Below, piece after piece: positions 34,242-43,748 of a stretch of 64,000 nucleotides of DNA (positions are counted from its first letter, which is position 1; the number at the start of each line of letters is the position of its first letter). Source of the stretch: Peterkaempfera bronchialis (GTDB lineage: Bacteria; Actinomycetota; Actinomycetes; Streptomycetales; Streptomycetaceae). The stretch is taken from positions 2,852,001-2,916,000 of the forward strand of contig NZ_CP031264.1 of NCBI RefSeq assembly GCF_003258605.2, written 5' to 3'. Position numbers and translations under genes: made by a program. The notes beneath the pieces are model-generated. The model made no database searches and was not told where the DNA came from. It saw nothing but the letters and a program-made list of their open reading frames with translations.

Positions 34242-37200
34242 TGAGCACGGGTCTGGCCGACCCGGGGGTGCGCATCCTGCTGCTCGGCACGGCCACGCAC
34301 CGGGGTCCGACGCTGACCTCGGTTCCGGCCGCGTCGCGGACGGTCAAGGCGCTGGAGGAGCGCCTGATCACCAGGTGCGGTGCCAGGCCGGACCAGGTCC
34401 GGACGATCATCGATCCCGCCGATGCCCAGGCGATGGCCACCGCCATCACCGAGGAGGCGCGGCGGGCCGAGACCACGCTGCTGCTCTACTACGTCGGCCA
34501 TGGGCTGCTGGGGCCGGGCGATGAGCTGTACCTCGCGGCCCGGAGCACCGACCGGCTCACCCCGGGGCTCGCGGCCCATCAGGCGCTGCCGCTGTCCGCG
34601 GTGCAGGAGGCGCTGACCGCCTGCCGCGCCTCCTGCGTGGTCGTCATTCTGGACTGCTGCTTCTCCGGCAAGGCCAAGCTGGGCGACCGGGCGCCGCATC
34701 CCTCGCTTGCGCTGCCCGCCGCGCACGGGATGTACCTGCTGGGGTCGGCGGAGCAGCTTGCGCTGGCTCCCGAGGACGCGCCGCACACCACGTTCACCGG
34801 CGAGCTGATCAACCTGCTGGACAACGGTGATCCACGCGGGCCGCGGATACTGACCCTCGACGCCGTGTACCACCACCTGTTCCGCGTACTGCACGCCAAG
34901 GGCGGCCCACTGCCCCGGCGCCAGGCCGGCGACCGCTCCGGTGACCTGGTCATCGCGGCCAACCGGTCGGCGGGCCCCGACCGCGTCGCGCAGACCCGGC
35001 AGGGGGAGGAAGGGGCGGAGCTCGGCCGCCCGGTGCCCGACCGCTGCCCGTACCCGGGACTGGAGTCGTTCACGGCCGCGGACGCGGAGCTGTTCCATGG
35101 GCGGGACCGGCTGGTCGGCGAGCTGGCGGCGGCAGCCGCCGGGGCGCTGGCCGCGTGCAGCCCGGTGATCCTGGTCGGGCCGTCCGGAGCGGGCAAGACC
35201 TCGCTACTGCACGCGGGCCTGCTGGCGAGGCTGCGCCGAGGTGCGCCGGAGCTGCCCGGATCGAGCGGCTGGCCCCCGGTGGTGCTCAGCCCCGGCGAGC
35301 ACCCGGTGCGGGCCCTGGCCGCCGCGCTGGACCGGGGCGGCATCCCGGATCCGTCCGGGATGCTGCTCGACCCCGGCTCGGCCGCCCGGCTCGCCGGTCC
35401 GCTCCTGGACGGACGGCCAGGGCAGCGGCGGCCAGGGGAACGCCTGGTGCTGGTGGTGGACCAGTTGGAGGAGTTGTTCACCGCCTGCCGCAGCCCGGCG
35501 GAGCGCACCGCGTTCCTGACCGCGCTGGGCGCCCTCGCCGCGCCGGGCGAAGGGCCGGGCGACGGGCCGGGGGGCGGGCCGGGCGAAGGGCCGGGGGACG
35601 GGCCGGGGGGCGGGCCGGACAGGGGAGAGGGCGCGCTGGTCGTGATGGCCTTACGCGCCGACTTCTACGGCGAGGCCCAGGCCCTTCCCGAGCTGACCGC
35701 CGTGCTCCGCGACCACCAGGTGCTCACCGCGCCCATGCGGCTCGCCGAGCTGCGAGCGGCGATCGAGCGGCCGGCCGAGGCAGTCGGCCTCCGGCTGGAC
35801 GACGGTCTGGTCGAACTGCTGCTGCACGAGCTCGGAGCCGTCAACCAGCCGAGCCAGCAGGCCGGGACGCTGCCCCTGCTCTCCCATGCCCTGTGGGCCA
35901 CCTGGCGGCAGGGCGACGGCAGCCGGCTGACCGTCGCCGGATACCGGGACAGCGGGGGCATCACCGGTGCCATCGCCGCCAGCGCCGACAGGGCCTATGC
36001 CGCGCTTGACGAGGCGGGGCGGAACGCCATCCGCCGGATGCTGCCCGGCCTGGTGCGCATCGGCGACGACTTCACCGACACGGCACGGCCCGCCGACCGG
36101 GCCGCACTGCTGGACGCGGTGCCCGACTCGGAGGCGGCGGAGCGCGGTCTGCGCCGGTTCGCCGACGCGCGCCTGCTGGTGCTGGATCGGGACTCGGTGC
36201 GGATCAGCCATGATGCGCTGCTGCGTGCCTGGCCGCTGCTGCGCCAGTGGATCGAGGCGGACCGCGACTGGCTGCGTACCCGCCAGCAGTTGGCCGCCGA
36301 CGCAGACACCTGGCGGCAGGCCGACCGCGACCCCTCCCTGCTGTACCGGGGCAGCCGGCTGGCGGCGGCGCGGGCCAGCGCCGGCAACGCCGGTCTCGGC
36401 GACGCTGATCTGGAGCCGCGGCTGGCCGCGTTCCTGGACGAGTCCCAGCGCGCGGAGCGGCGCGCTGCCCGGGTCCGTACGGCGGTGCTGGCCACCCTGG
36501 TGGTGCTGTGCCTGCTGGCGGCCGGCGGCGGCAGCCTCGCGGTCGCCTATCAGCGGCGGGCGGCGGCCGAACGCAATCAGGCGGTCGGCCGACTGGTCGC
36601 CGCCGAGGCCGACCGGCTGCGGGAGAACCAACCCGGGCTGGCCAAGCAGCTGAGCGTTCTCGCCTACCGATTGGACCCGCAGGCCAACACCGCTCCCCTG
36701 CTGAGCGGCCTGGAGACCCCCGGCGTGTACGACAGCCGCGACCCCGTCGCCGATATCGCGCAGAGCGCCGACGGCTCCATGCTCGCCCTGACCACCGGAT
36801 CCGAGGTCGCGCTCTGGGACGCCGACGGCGGACCCAAGGGGCGCCGGATCGCCCTGCCGGGCGCCCACGCGGTCGCGCTCAGCCCGGACGGGCGGCTGCT
36901 GGCGGCGACCGCGTCCACCGGCGGCCCGGCCAAGGCGGTGGTCCGGCTGTGGAATGTCTCCGACCCCGACCGGCCGCACGCCATCCCGCTGCCTCCCGGC
37001 ACACCGACGGGCATCGCCTCGATCGCCTTCAACCCGGACGGGCGGTCGCTCGCCCTCGGCACGGCCACCGGCACCATCCGGGTCTGGGACGTCGGCGATC
37101 CCAGCCGAGTCCGCCAGACGCGGGAGCTGACCGGTCGGACCGCCCCCGTCGACTCACTGGCCTTCTCCCCCGACGGCAGGCTGCTGGCCGACACGGCGGA

Positions 37201-38797
37201 CGACGGCACCATCCGGCTGTGGAACCTCACCGACCCGTCCCGGCCCACAGCGGTGGCCATGCCGGACGCTGTGCCGATCAGCCACGACCTGTCCGGCATG
37301 TCCCTGCACCGGGTGGCGTTCCGCCCGGACGGAAAGGCCCTCCTCACCCCGGGTGACCGCGAGAGCCAGGGGCTGCGGCTCTGGGACGTGCGTGACCCCG
37401 CTCGGCCGGTGCCGCTGGCGACGGCGGCGTCCGGACTGCTGGAGTACTGCCCCGGCGGTCCGGTGTCGGCCGCCTTCAGCCCGGACGGGCGGACCATCGC
37501 CACCCCCTGCAACGGCCATACGTATCTGTGGATGGACACCGGCCAGAGGTACCTGGCCCGGGTCAACGACCTGGAAGACACCGCGAAGGTGTCCTGGAGC
37601 GGCCCGGCGGTCTTCGCTCCGCACGGCACGCTGCTGCTCCATGCCACCGCGCTCGGCGTCCACCTGTGGAACGTCAGGAACCCGCCCCAGCTCGGCGCGG
37701 AGAGCAGCTATGAGGCAGCAGGCGGCTTCGGGGCGGCTGCGCGGTTCAGCGGCGGCCCACGGCGGCTGCTGGCGGTGCAGGGGGCGGACGACGGCGCCCT
37801 GTGGGACCTGACCCGGCCGCCCTACCGCAAGCTGGCCCCGCTCCCCGGCAGCGGCAGCCTCGGGAGTGCACCGGTCGAGTTCAGCCCCGATGGCCGGGTC
37901 CTGGTCACCAGCGAACAGGAGCACGGCCGCACCGTCCTCCGGCTGCGCAGCACCGACCACCCCGACTCCGCACCGCCGGCCGTCATCGACGACCTCTCCA
38001 ACGGTGCGTCGGCACTGGCCTACAGCCCGGACGGCCGGGTGCTGGCCGTTGCCGACACCACCACCCCCGCCTTGCAGAAAGCGCCACCGGCGGTACGGCT
38101 CTTCGATGTCGGCGATCCCCACCACCCGCACCAGCTTGCCGCGATGCCCGGCAAGGTCACCGGACTCGCCTTCGCCCCGCACGGCCATCTGCTGGTCGGC
38201 AACTCCGCCGACACCCTGCTGCTGTGGCAGGTCTCCGATCCTCGCCACCCGGTCGCGGAGCCCGCCCGCCGGCTGACCCCGGGAGCCGGCGGCTCGCACT
38301 CCGCGTTCCGCTCCGACGGCAAGCTGCTGGCCGTCACCGACAACGCCGACACCACCCGGCTGTGGCGGGTCGACCACGACCGGCTGACCGGCGAGCCGGT
38401 GTCCGTGCTGCGCACCCTCGGTTCGGGTACCGGCATCGCCTTCGCTCCCGACGGCCGCACCCTGGCCTGGGTGAGCAACACCTTCGTCGCGTCGAGGAGC
38501 ACGACCGGATTCACCGCGGAGCACATCGAACTCTGGGACACCACCGATCCGAGCACCCCCGTCTTCCGGGCGGCCTTCGCCTACTTCGCCACGGGCATCA
38601 AGGGCAATGACATCTCCTACAGCCGCCAGGGAGCACCGCTCCTCGTCAGCGCCGGCACCCCCCATGTCTCCGTCTGGAACACCGATCCCGAGGCCGCCGT
38701 CAAGCTGCTCTGCACCAGCATCGGCGACACGATCACACCCGAGGAGTGGTCGCGCTACGTCCCGGACAGGCCGTATGCACCACCCTGTCCACGGTGA
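34241..38797 (+). CDS. Caspase-nSTAND-WD40 conflict protein
   Basis: A 1518-residue NLR-like sensor/effector. Residues 1-250 are a C14 caspase-like peptidase with His87 (YYVGHGLL) and Cys140 (ILDCCFSG). A STAND NTPase follows: CPYPGLESF and FHGRDRLVGEL entry, Walker A GPSGAGKTS (from 313), Walker B Asp407 in VVDQLEELF, then LRADFYG. A membrane helix lies around 747-765 (AVLATLVVLCLLAAGG). The C-terminus is a long WD40 array ending TPEEWSRYVPDRPYAPPCP, so the gene is complete. A 12-residue GPG repeat is inserted between Walker B and LRADFYG. Codon 471 is TTA (35651-35653). By family analogy, WD40 ligand sensing triggers protease activation and cell suicide. Confidence 0.88.
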   Translation: MSTGLADPGVRILLLGTATHRGPTLTSVPAASRTVKALEERLITRCGARPDQVRTIIDPADAQAMATAITEEARRAETTLLLYYVGHGLLGPGDELYLAARSTDRLTPGLAAHQALPLSAVQEALTACRASCVVVILDCCFSGKAKLGDRAPHPSLALPAAHGMYLLGSAEQLALAPEDAPHTTFTGELINLLDNGDPRGPRILTLDAVYHHLFRVLHAKGGPLPRRQAGDRSGDLVIAANRSAGPDRVAQTRQGEEGAELGRPVPDRCPYPGLESFTAADAELFHGRDRLVGELAAAAAGALAACSPVILVGPSGAGKTSLLHAGLLARLRRGAPELPGSSGWPPVVLSPGEHPVRALAAALDRGGIPDPSGMLLDPGSAARLAGPLLDGRPGQRRPGERLVLVVDQLEELFTACRSPAERTAFLTALGALAAPGEGPGDGPGGGPGEGPGDGPGGGPDRGEGALVVMALRADFYGEAQALPELTAVLRDHQVLTAPMRLAELRAAIERPAEAVGLRLDDGLVELLLHELGAVNQPSQQAGTLPLLSHALWATWRQGDGSRLTVAGYRDSGGITGAIAASADRAYAALDEAGRNAIRRMLPGLVRIGDDFTDTARPADRAALLDAVPDSEAAERGLRRFADARLLVLDRDSVRISHDALLRAWPLLRQWIEADRDWLRTRQQLAADADTWRQADRDPSLLYRGSRLAAARASAGNAGLGDADLEPRLAAFLDESQRAERRAARVRTAVLATLVVLCLLAAGGGSLAVAYQRRAAAERNQAVGRLVAAEADRLRENQPGLAKQLSVLAYRLDPQANTAPLLSGLETPGVYDSRDPVADIAQSADGSMLALTTGSEVALWDADGGPKGRRIALPGAHAVALSPDGRLLAATASTGGPAKAVVRLWNVSDPDRPHAIPLPPGTPTGIASIAFNPDGRSLALGTATGTIRVWDVGDPSRVRQTRELTGRTAPVDSLAFSPDGRLLADTADDGTIRLWNLTDPSRPTAVAMPDAVPISHDLSGMSLHRVAFRPDGKALLTPGDRESQGLRLWDVRDPARPVPLATAASGLLEYCPGGPVSAAFSPDGRTIATPCNGHTYLWMDTGQRYLARVNDLEDTAKVSWSGPAVFAPHGTLLLHATALGVHLWNVRNPPQLGAESSYEAAGGFGAAARFSGGPRRLLAVQGADDGALWDLTRPPYRKLAPLPGSGSLGSAPVEFSPDGRVLVTSEQEHGRTVLRLRSTDHPDSAPPAVIDDLSNGASALAYSPDGRVLAVADTTTPALQKAPPAVRLFDVGDPHHPHQLAAMPGKVTGLAFAPHGHLLVGNSADTLLLWQVSDPRHPVAEPARRLTPGAGGSHSAFRSDGKLLAVTDNADTTRLWRVDHDRLTGEPVSVLRTLGSGTGIAFAPDGRTLAWVSNTFVASRSTTGFTAEHIELWDTTDPSTPVFRAAFAYFATGIKGNDISYSRQGAPLLVSAGTPHVSVWNTDPEAAVKLLCTSIGDTITPEEWSRYVPDRPYAPPCPR
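35545..35616 (+). repeat. 36-bp tandem duplication in the STAND domain
   Basis: Two adjacent 36-bp units (35545-35580 and 35581-35616) differ at one base and encode Gly/Pro/Glu/Asp-rich 12-mers. They form a flexible loop, in frame, not present in the related fragment at 50.4 kb. Confidence 0.8.
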
Positions 38798-38818
38798 AGC
38801 CCGCCGCTGGTGCGCGGC

Positions 38819-38885
38819 CGTCGACGCCGAGGGGGCGGCCCGGGTGCGGCCGGCGGCGGGGCGCGCGGCAGGGGCGTGAGCGGGG
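38819..38885. repeat. Composite fragment of the CGNR gene
   Basis: 38822-38861 matches 33471-33510 inside the CGNR gene with one mismatch in 40 bases. The adjoining 38856-38874 matches the gene's last codons (33711-33729) exactly. The CGNR middle and end are thus joined here, just after the caspase gene, leaving direct repeats on both sides of the EACC1-caspase pair. Confidence 0.75.
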
Positions 38886-39013
38886 TCGCGAATGTCGCGC
38901 TGGCTGCGGAGTTCCGCACCGACGCGGTCCTCACCCTGGACCGGCGCGACTTCCGGGCGGTCAGGCCGCTGACCGCCCGCAAGGCATTCCGGGTGCTGCC
39001 GGACGGCCTGTGA
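38876..39013 (+). pseudogene. PIN-domain toxin C-terminal fragment
   Basis: Reads (V)SGVANVALAAEFRTDAVLTL then DRRDFRAVRPLTARKAFRVL and PDGL. The alpha-helix, the TLDRRDF strand with its acidic residue and the FRVLPDGL end are those of VapC-like PIN nucleases. The first 80 or so residues with the other catalytic acids are missing. It lies directly after the CGNR-derived repeat, consistent with deletion at a recombination junction. Confidence 0.6.
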
Positions 39014-39032
39014 ACCGCCGGAGTGGCGAGCC

Positions 39033-42000
39033 TCAGCCCTCGAAGTCGCGGGCGGCGGAGAGTTCGTAGGCGCGGTCGGGTTCGGTGAGGGCGACCAGGA
39101 CCTCGAAGCGGCGGTGGAACTGGCCCACCGACCAGGCCAGGCCGGCGGCGAGCCCTTCGGGGGTGGCGGCGTGCAGGGCGCCGGGGACGGGCGGGACGGC
39201 GAACTCGTCGTCCTCCTCCGGGGCGTCCGGGTCGTGCGGGGGCTGGGGCGCCTCCGAGCCGGTGTCCCAGCGCCAGTCGACGGCCGCCTCGGCGCCGTCC
39301 GGGCCGACGACCAGCAGTTCGTCGTGCTCCTCGTACACGGCCGGGCAGCCCGGCAGCAGTTCGCGGACGAACGCGGGGACGCGGTGTACGGTGCCCTCGC
39401 TCAGCACCCGGCCGCCCGCGACCTCGCTGGCCAGCGAGACATGCAGCCGCTCGGCCAGGGCGGGGGCCAGCGCCGGGGCGACGGGCAGCACCGGGAAGTC
39501 GTCCAGCAGTTGGACCAGGTCGGGGGCATCGGCGATCACCGCGTCGGTGATGTCCACGATCAGGGTGTGGGCGGGGCGGCGGCCGGTCTCCGGGTCGAGC
39601 GGCGGCAGGGCGCGTACCACCTCGGGGGGCTCGACGCGGTCGGCGGCCACCCTGGCCAGCGCCGTGTGCACGCCGTGCAGTTGACGGTGGCTCACCCCGG
39701 CGGCGGGGTCGGCGAGGCGGTCCAGCACCTCGTCGGGGCCGCCGGTCTCGGCGAGCAGCGCGGTCAGCGTGGTCCGCACCCCGAGCGCGTGCAGGAACTG
39801 CTCGTCCAGGCCGGTGCGGGCCTCCTCGTAGAGGCCGCGCAGCAGCGGGTCGGCGCCGGCCGCGCGCAGCCCGGCGGGGCGGCGGCCGTCCAGCACCGGG
39901 TGGTCGCGCAGCCACCAGGCGGCGTAGGAGGGCACATCGGCGGTGGAGCCGTCCGGCAGCAGCACCCGGACCGGGTCGACCACGGCGCTGCGGTACGGCG
40001 GCCGGGAGAGCATGGCCAGGGCCTCGCCCCAGGCGTCGTCGTCCACCAGATCGAGGTCGCGGACGGCGGTCAGCTCGGCGGCGACCGGCGGGACGACAGG
40101 TTCGCCGGGGCCGCCCGCCGTGTCCCGGTGCAGGGTCTCCAGGACGTCCTCGCACCACTCGGCCAGGCCGTCGGGGGCCTCGTCCAGCAGGCCGGTGGGT
40201 TCGCCGCCGGCCGCGCGGTCGGCGGGGGCGGTGGGGTCGAGGCGGTCCAGGTCGTCGGGGTCGAGAACGGCGTCCTCGGCGCGGGCCAGCACAAACCGCC
40301 CGGCGACGCCGGCGGCCTCCAGGACGGCCGGGCCCCAGCGCTCCAGCAGTTCGTCGTCGACAAAGGCCGCGTCGTCCTCCCGGACCACGGCGGCCAGCGG
40401 GCTGCCGGGCAGCACCAGCTCCCCGGCGGGCACCGGCTCGCCCTCGTCGTCGGCCAGGCAGAGCCGGGCCAGCCACGGGTGGTCGCCAGGTCCGACACCG
40501 GCCGCCCTGACCAGGCCGAGGACCGCGTCGGCGATGTCGTCGGCCTCGTCGGGGTCGTCCTCGGCGAGCCGTACGGAACGGGCGACGGCGGCCCGTACCT
40601 CGGGCGTCTCCAGGAGGGCGGCGGGGGTGGCGACGGCGGCGCCCAGCTTCTCCAGCAGGGTGTGGGCGGCGTCGGGGTGGACCAGCCGCAGGTCCAGCAG
40701 CGCCAGCACGGCTCCCAGGTCGCCGTCGTCGCCCAGCCAGTCGGCGGGGGCGTCGGCCCACTCGGAGTCGGCGCCGGGCAGCAGCACCCGGCGCGGCCCG
40801 GTGACGGTGCGGCCGTCGGCGAGGGGCACCGGGAGCGCGCCCAGGGCCTCCGGGTCGGCGCCGGCCAGCGCCCCGTACAGGTTGCGCCACCAGTCGGGTG
40901 CGCGGTCCAGTCCGCCGAGCTGGTCGACCACCTCGGCCAGCGGCACCCGGCGCACCTCCAGGACCCGCAGTTCGGGCCGCCGCTCCAGTCCGGCGGGCAG
41001 CAGGCCGGGCATGACGGCGGCGACGGCGGCGACCACGGAGCTGTCGGCGCCCTCCAGCAGGGTCGCCTCGCGGGGCCGCAGGGCGCGCGGGCCGCTCGGC
41101 CGCTCCGGCCCGCCCTCGTCCAGGTCGTACACCTCCGGCTCCGGCAGGTCGTCCTTCTCGGGCGACGGCACCTCGGGCAGGAAGGGCGTCTCCGGCAGCC
41201 GGTCGAGGATCGCCCGCCGCAGGGCGCCGTCGAGCGCGCCCTGGCCGAGCGCCCCCGGGACCAGGTCCAGCGAGGACAGGTCGGGGCCCCGGTCGCGCAG
41301 CAGGGACGCATAGGCGTCGGCGGCGCGCTCGGTGAGGAAGTCGGTGAGCGCGCCGGGGGCGACATGGCGGCGGGCCGAGTCCAGCGGGTAGCTGGCGATG
41401 AGCAGCGCGGGCACGCCCAGCGGCTCGTCGGTGGGGGTGGGGGCGTGGACCACCGGCGCGGTGCGGGGGCGCTGCGGGCGGCCCTCGGTGTCGACCGGGA
41501 CGGCCCAGGTGACCGACCAGTACGGCCTGCGGCGCTCCTCCACCGGGCGGTCGGCGAGCAGCGCGTCGTCGATCCGGCCGTCGGCGCCGACCAGTTGCCA
41601 GCGGCTCTCCTCGGCGGCGGCGCTGTCGGTGACCGCCACGGTCGCCGGGCCGTGGCCGCCCGTCTCGGGGGCCTCCAGGGTGCGGCGGGTCAGGGTGCGT
41701 ACGGTCCCCTCGGCCTCGACGGTGATCTCGGCGAGGCCGGTGAGGGTGAGCAGCAGCGCGTCGTCGATCTCGGCCAGCAGGCGGCGGGTGAGGTCCTCGG
41801 CGGCGGCGTCGCGCAGCGGCAGCACCACGACCGTGTCGTACCCGGCGGGCGGGGTGCCCTCGGCGGGCAGCGGCAGCCGCAGCAGCGGGACGTGGCCGTC
41901 GCGGCGGCGCAGCTCCTCGGCGAGGCCGCCGGCGGCGGCCGCTTCGGCGGCGGTCCCGGCCAGGTCGCGGGCCTCGGCCAGCGACCAGCGCACACCGCCG

Positions 42001-42425
42001 GGGACGCCCAGCACGGCGGGCTCGTCGCAGACGGCCAGCACGGCGGCGAAGCCCACGCCGAAGCGGCCCACGGAGGCGGCCCGGGCCTGGCCGTCGTCGG
42101 CGCGCTTGGAGGAGGCGCGCAGGGTGGAGAGCGACTCCACCCCGGCGGCGTCCAGGGCCACCCCGGTGTTGGCGGCGGCGAGGACGCCGTCGTGCAGGGT
42201 CAGCCGCAGCCGCCCGGGGACACCGGCGCGTACGGCGGCGTCGGCGGCGTTCTGCGCCAGCTCGACCACCAGGCGGTCGCGGTAGCCGCCGAGGGCCAGC
42301 TCCTCCTCGGCGTTGGCGTCCTCCCGGAAGCGGGCCGGGGACGCCGCCCAGGCGTCGAGCACCCGGCGGCGCAGCCCGGCCGTCCCGAACGGGTCCGCGC
42401 CGGAGCCTTCCGCCGTGCTGCCCAT
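39033..42425 (-). CDS. Sacsin/Hsp90-like ATPase, giant cytoplasmic protein
   Basis: 1130 residues. The N-terminal 200 form a GHKL (Hsp90/sacsin N-terminal) ATP-binding domain: N box VVELAQNAADAAVR, NTGVALDAAGVESLSTLRAS lid region, and GRFGVGFAAVLAV for the G2 loop. The remaining 900 residues are helical, acidic and without recognised catalytic motifs. ATG 42425 follows GGAG at good distance. It starts a conserved actinobacterial neighbourhood (chaA, DUF3027, MFS, DUF2771, mqnB, mqnD). Probable ATP-dependent chaperone or conformational regulator; client unknown. Unusually large for the region and fully intact. Confidence 0.82.
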   Translation of the reverse strand: MGSTAEGSGADPFGTAGLRRRVLDAWAASPARFREDANAEEELALGGYRDRLVVELAQNAADAAVRAGVPGRLRLTLHDGVLAAANTGVALDAAGVESLSTLRASSKRADDGQARAASVGRFGVGFAAVLAVCDEPAVLGVPGGVRWSLAEARDLAGTAAEAAAAGGLAEELRRRDGHVPLLRLPLPAEGTPPAGYDTVVVLPLRDAAAEDLTRRLLAEIDDALLLTLTGLAEITVEAEGTVRTLTRRTLEAPETGGHGPATVAVTDSAAAEESRWQLVGADGRIDDALLADRPVEERRRPYWSVTWAVPVDTEGRPQRPRTAPVVHAPTPTDEPLGVPALLIASYPLDSARRHVAPGALTDFLTERAADAYASLLRDRGPDLSSLDLVPGALGQGALDGALRRAILDRLPETPFLPEVPSPEKDDLPEPEVYDLDEGGPERPSGPRALRPREATLLEGADSSVVAAVAAVMPGLLPAGLERRPELRVLEVRRVPLAEVVDQLGGLDRAPDWWRNLYGALAGADPEALGALPVPLADGRTVTGPRRVLLPGADSEWADAPADWLGDDGDLGAVLALLDLRLVHPDAAHTLLEKLGAAVATPAALLETPEVRAAVARSVRLAEDDPDEADDIADAVLGLVRAAGVGPGDHPWLARLCLADDEGEPVPAGELVLPGSPLAAVVREDDAAFVDDELLERWGPAVLEAAGVAGRFVLARAEDAVLDPDDLDRLDPTAPADRAAGGEPTGLLDEAPDGLAEWCEDVLETLHRDTAGGPGEPVVPPVAAELTAVRDLDLVDDDAWGEALAMLSRPPYRSAVVDPVRVLLPDGSTADVPSYAAWWLRDHPVLDGRRPAGLRAAGADPLLRGLYEEARTGLDEQFLHALGVRTTLTALLAETGGPDEVLDRLADPAAGVSHRQLHGVHTALARVAADRVEPPEVVRALPPLDPETGRRPAHTLIVDITDAVIADAPDLVQLLDDFPVLPVAPALAPALAERLHVSLASEVAGGRVLSEGTVHRVPAFVRELLPGCPAVYEEHDELLVVGPDGAEAAVDWRWDTGSEAPQPPHDPDAPEEDDEFAVPPVPGALHAATPEGLAAGLAWSVGQFHRRFEVLVALTEPDRAYELSAARDFEG

Positions 42426-42599
42426 GATCCGAGGCTCCACTGGCCGTACCGCCTTCCGTGAGCGCCGCCGAGCGGTTCCCTGCTCTGCTGCGCCTTGCCG
42501 CTTCGTCCAGGGGCATTCTTGCGCGTTCCGGGCGATGCTCCGGCATCGGCCGCTTCCAGCCGCACCGCAGGGCCCCAGCGCGACCCCGGCCCGGCGGGG

Positions 42600-43700
42600 T
42601 CAGGGGCTGATGGCGAGGACGAGGTAGGCGGCGAGGACGGTGAGGTGGATGGCGCCTTGGAGGGGGGTGGCGCGGCCGGGGATGACGGTGAGGGTGGAGA
42701 CGGCGACGGTGAGGGCGAGCAGGACGGTGTGGGTCGCGCCGAGGCCGAGCAGCAGGGGGCCGGACATCCAGGCGGAGGCCACCGAGACGGCGGGGATGGT
42801 CAGGCCGATGGAGGCCATGGCGGAGCCGAGGCCGAGGTTGAGGCTGGTCTGCACGCGGTCGCGGAGGGCGGCCCGTACCGCCGCGATCGACTCGGGGGCC
42901 AGGACCAGCAGGGCGATCACCACGCCCACGGCCGAGGACGGCAGGCCCACCGAAGCCACGCCCCGCTCGATGGTGGGGGAGATGGTCTTGGCGAGGCCCA
43001 CCACGCCGACGAGGGAGAGGAGCAGCAGGCCGAGGCTGGTCCAGGCCCGGCGGGCGGTCGGCGGCTCGGCGTGCTCCTCGGTGTCGATCACCTGGCCCTC
43101 GGTGGTGATCGGTAGGAAGGAGCGCCGGTGGCGGACGGTCTGGGTGGTCACGAAGAGCCCGTACAGGATGAGCGCGGAGCCGGCCGCGAAGCCCAGCTGG
43201 GGCGGGGAGAAGCGGGGGCCGGGGGTGCTGGTGGTGAAGGTGGGCAGGACCAGGCTGAGCGTCGTCACGGTGGCGACCGCCGCGAAGGCGGCCCCGGTGC
43301 CCTCGGGGTTGAAGACCGCGACCCGCCGCCGCAGGGCGCCGACCAGCAGGCTCAGTCCGACGATGCCATTGCAGGTGATCATGACGGCGGCGAAGACCGT
43401 GTCGCGGGCGAGCCCGGCGCTGGCCGGGCCGCCGTCCGCCATGAGCGTGACGATCAGCGACACCTCGATGACCGTCACCGCGACCGCCAGCACCAGCGAT
43501 CCAAAGGGCTCACCGACCCGGTGGGCCACCACGTCGGCGTGGTGCACCGCCGCGAGGACCGCGCCCACCAGGGCGCATGCCACCAGGACGACCACGGGCA
43601 CCGGCAGCGCGCGATGCCAGGTGAGGATGAGCAGTACGGCCGCCAGTGCCGGTACCACCACCGTCCAGTGCGGGCGGGGCAGGCGGGTGCGGACGACCAT
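42600..43700 (-). CDS. chaA: Ca2+(Na+)/H+ antiporter
   Basis: A 366-residue CaCA-superfamily antiporter, the same length as E. coli ChaA. Both alpha-repeats are visible: AVAVTVIEVSLIVTLMADG with NGIVGLSLLVGALRRR, and later LLVLAPESIAAVRAALRD with NLGLGSAMASIGLTIPAVS. These acidic E residues form the cation site. About 11 membrane helices. It exports Ca2+ or Na+ in exchange for protons at alkaline pH by analogy. Starts at ATG 43700 on the same strand as, and 150 bases after, DUF3027, with a strong terminator between. Confidence 0.88.
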   Translation of the reverse strand: MVVRTRLPRPHWTVVVPALAAVLLILTWHRALPVPVVVLVACALVGAVLAAVHHADVVAHRVGEPFGSLVLAVAVTVIEVSLIVTLMADGGPASAGLARDTVFAAVMITCNGIVGLSLLVGALRRRVAVFNPEGTGAAFAAVATVTTLSLVLPTFTTSTPGPRFSPPQLGFAAGSALILYGLFVTTQTVRHRRSFLPITTEGQVIDTEEHAEPPTARRAWTSLGLLLLSLVGVVGLAKTISPTIERGVASVGLPSSAVGVVIALLVLAPESIAAVRAALRDRVQTSLNLGLGSAMASIGLTIPAVSVASAWMSGPLLLGLGATHTVLLALTVAVSTLTVIPGRATPLQGAIHLTVLAAYLVLAISP

Positions 43701-43748
43701 GCGGGCGAGCCTGGCAGATTCGCCCCGCGACGCTTGGCCACGGCACGC

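Noticed and set aside
38755-42546. 1263-residue minus-strand frame
   Set aside because: Shadow frame over the sacsin-like gene; composition is Arg/Pro/Gly-rich and shows no motifs, whereas the frame 39033-42425 has clear ATPase motifs.
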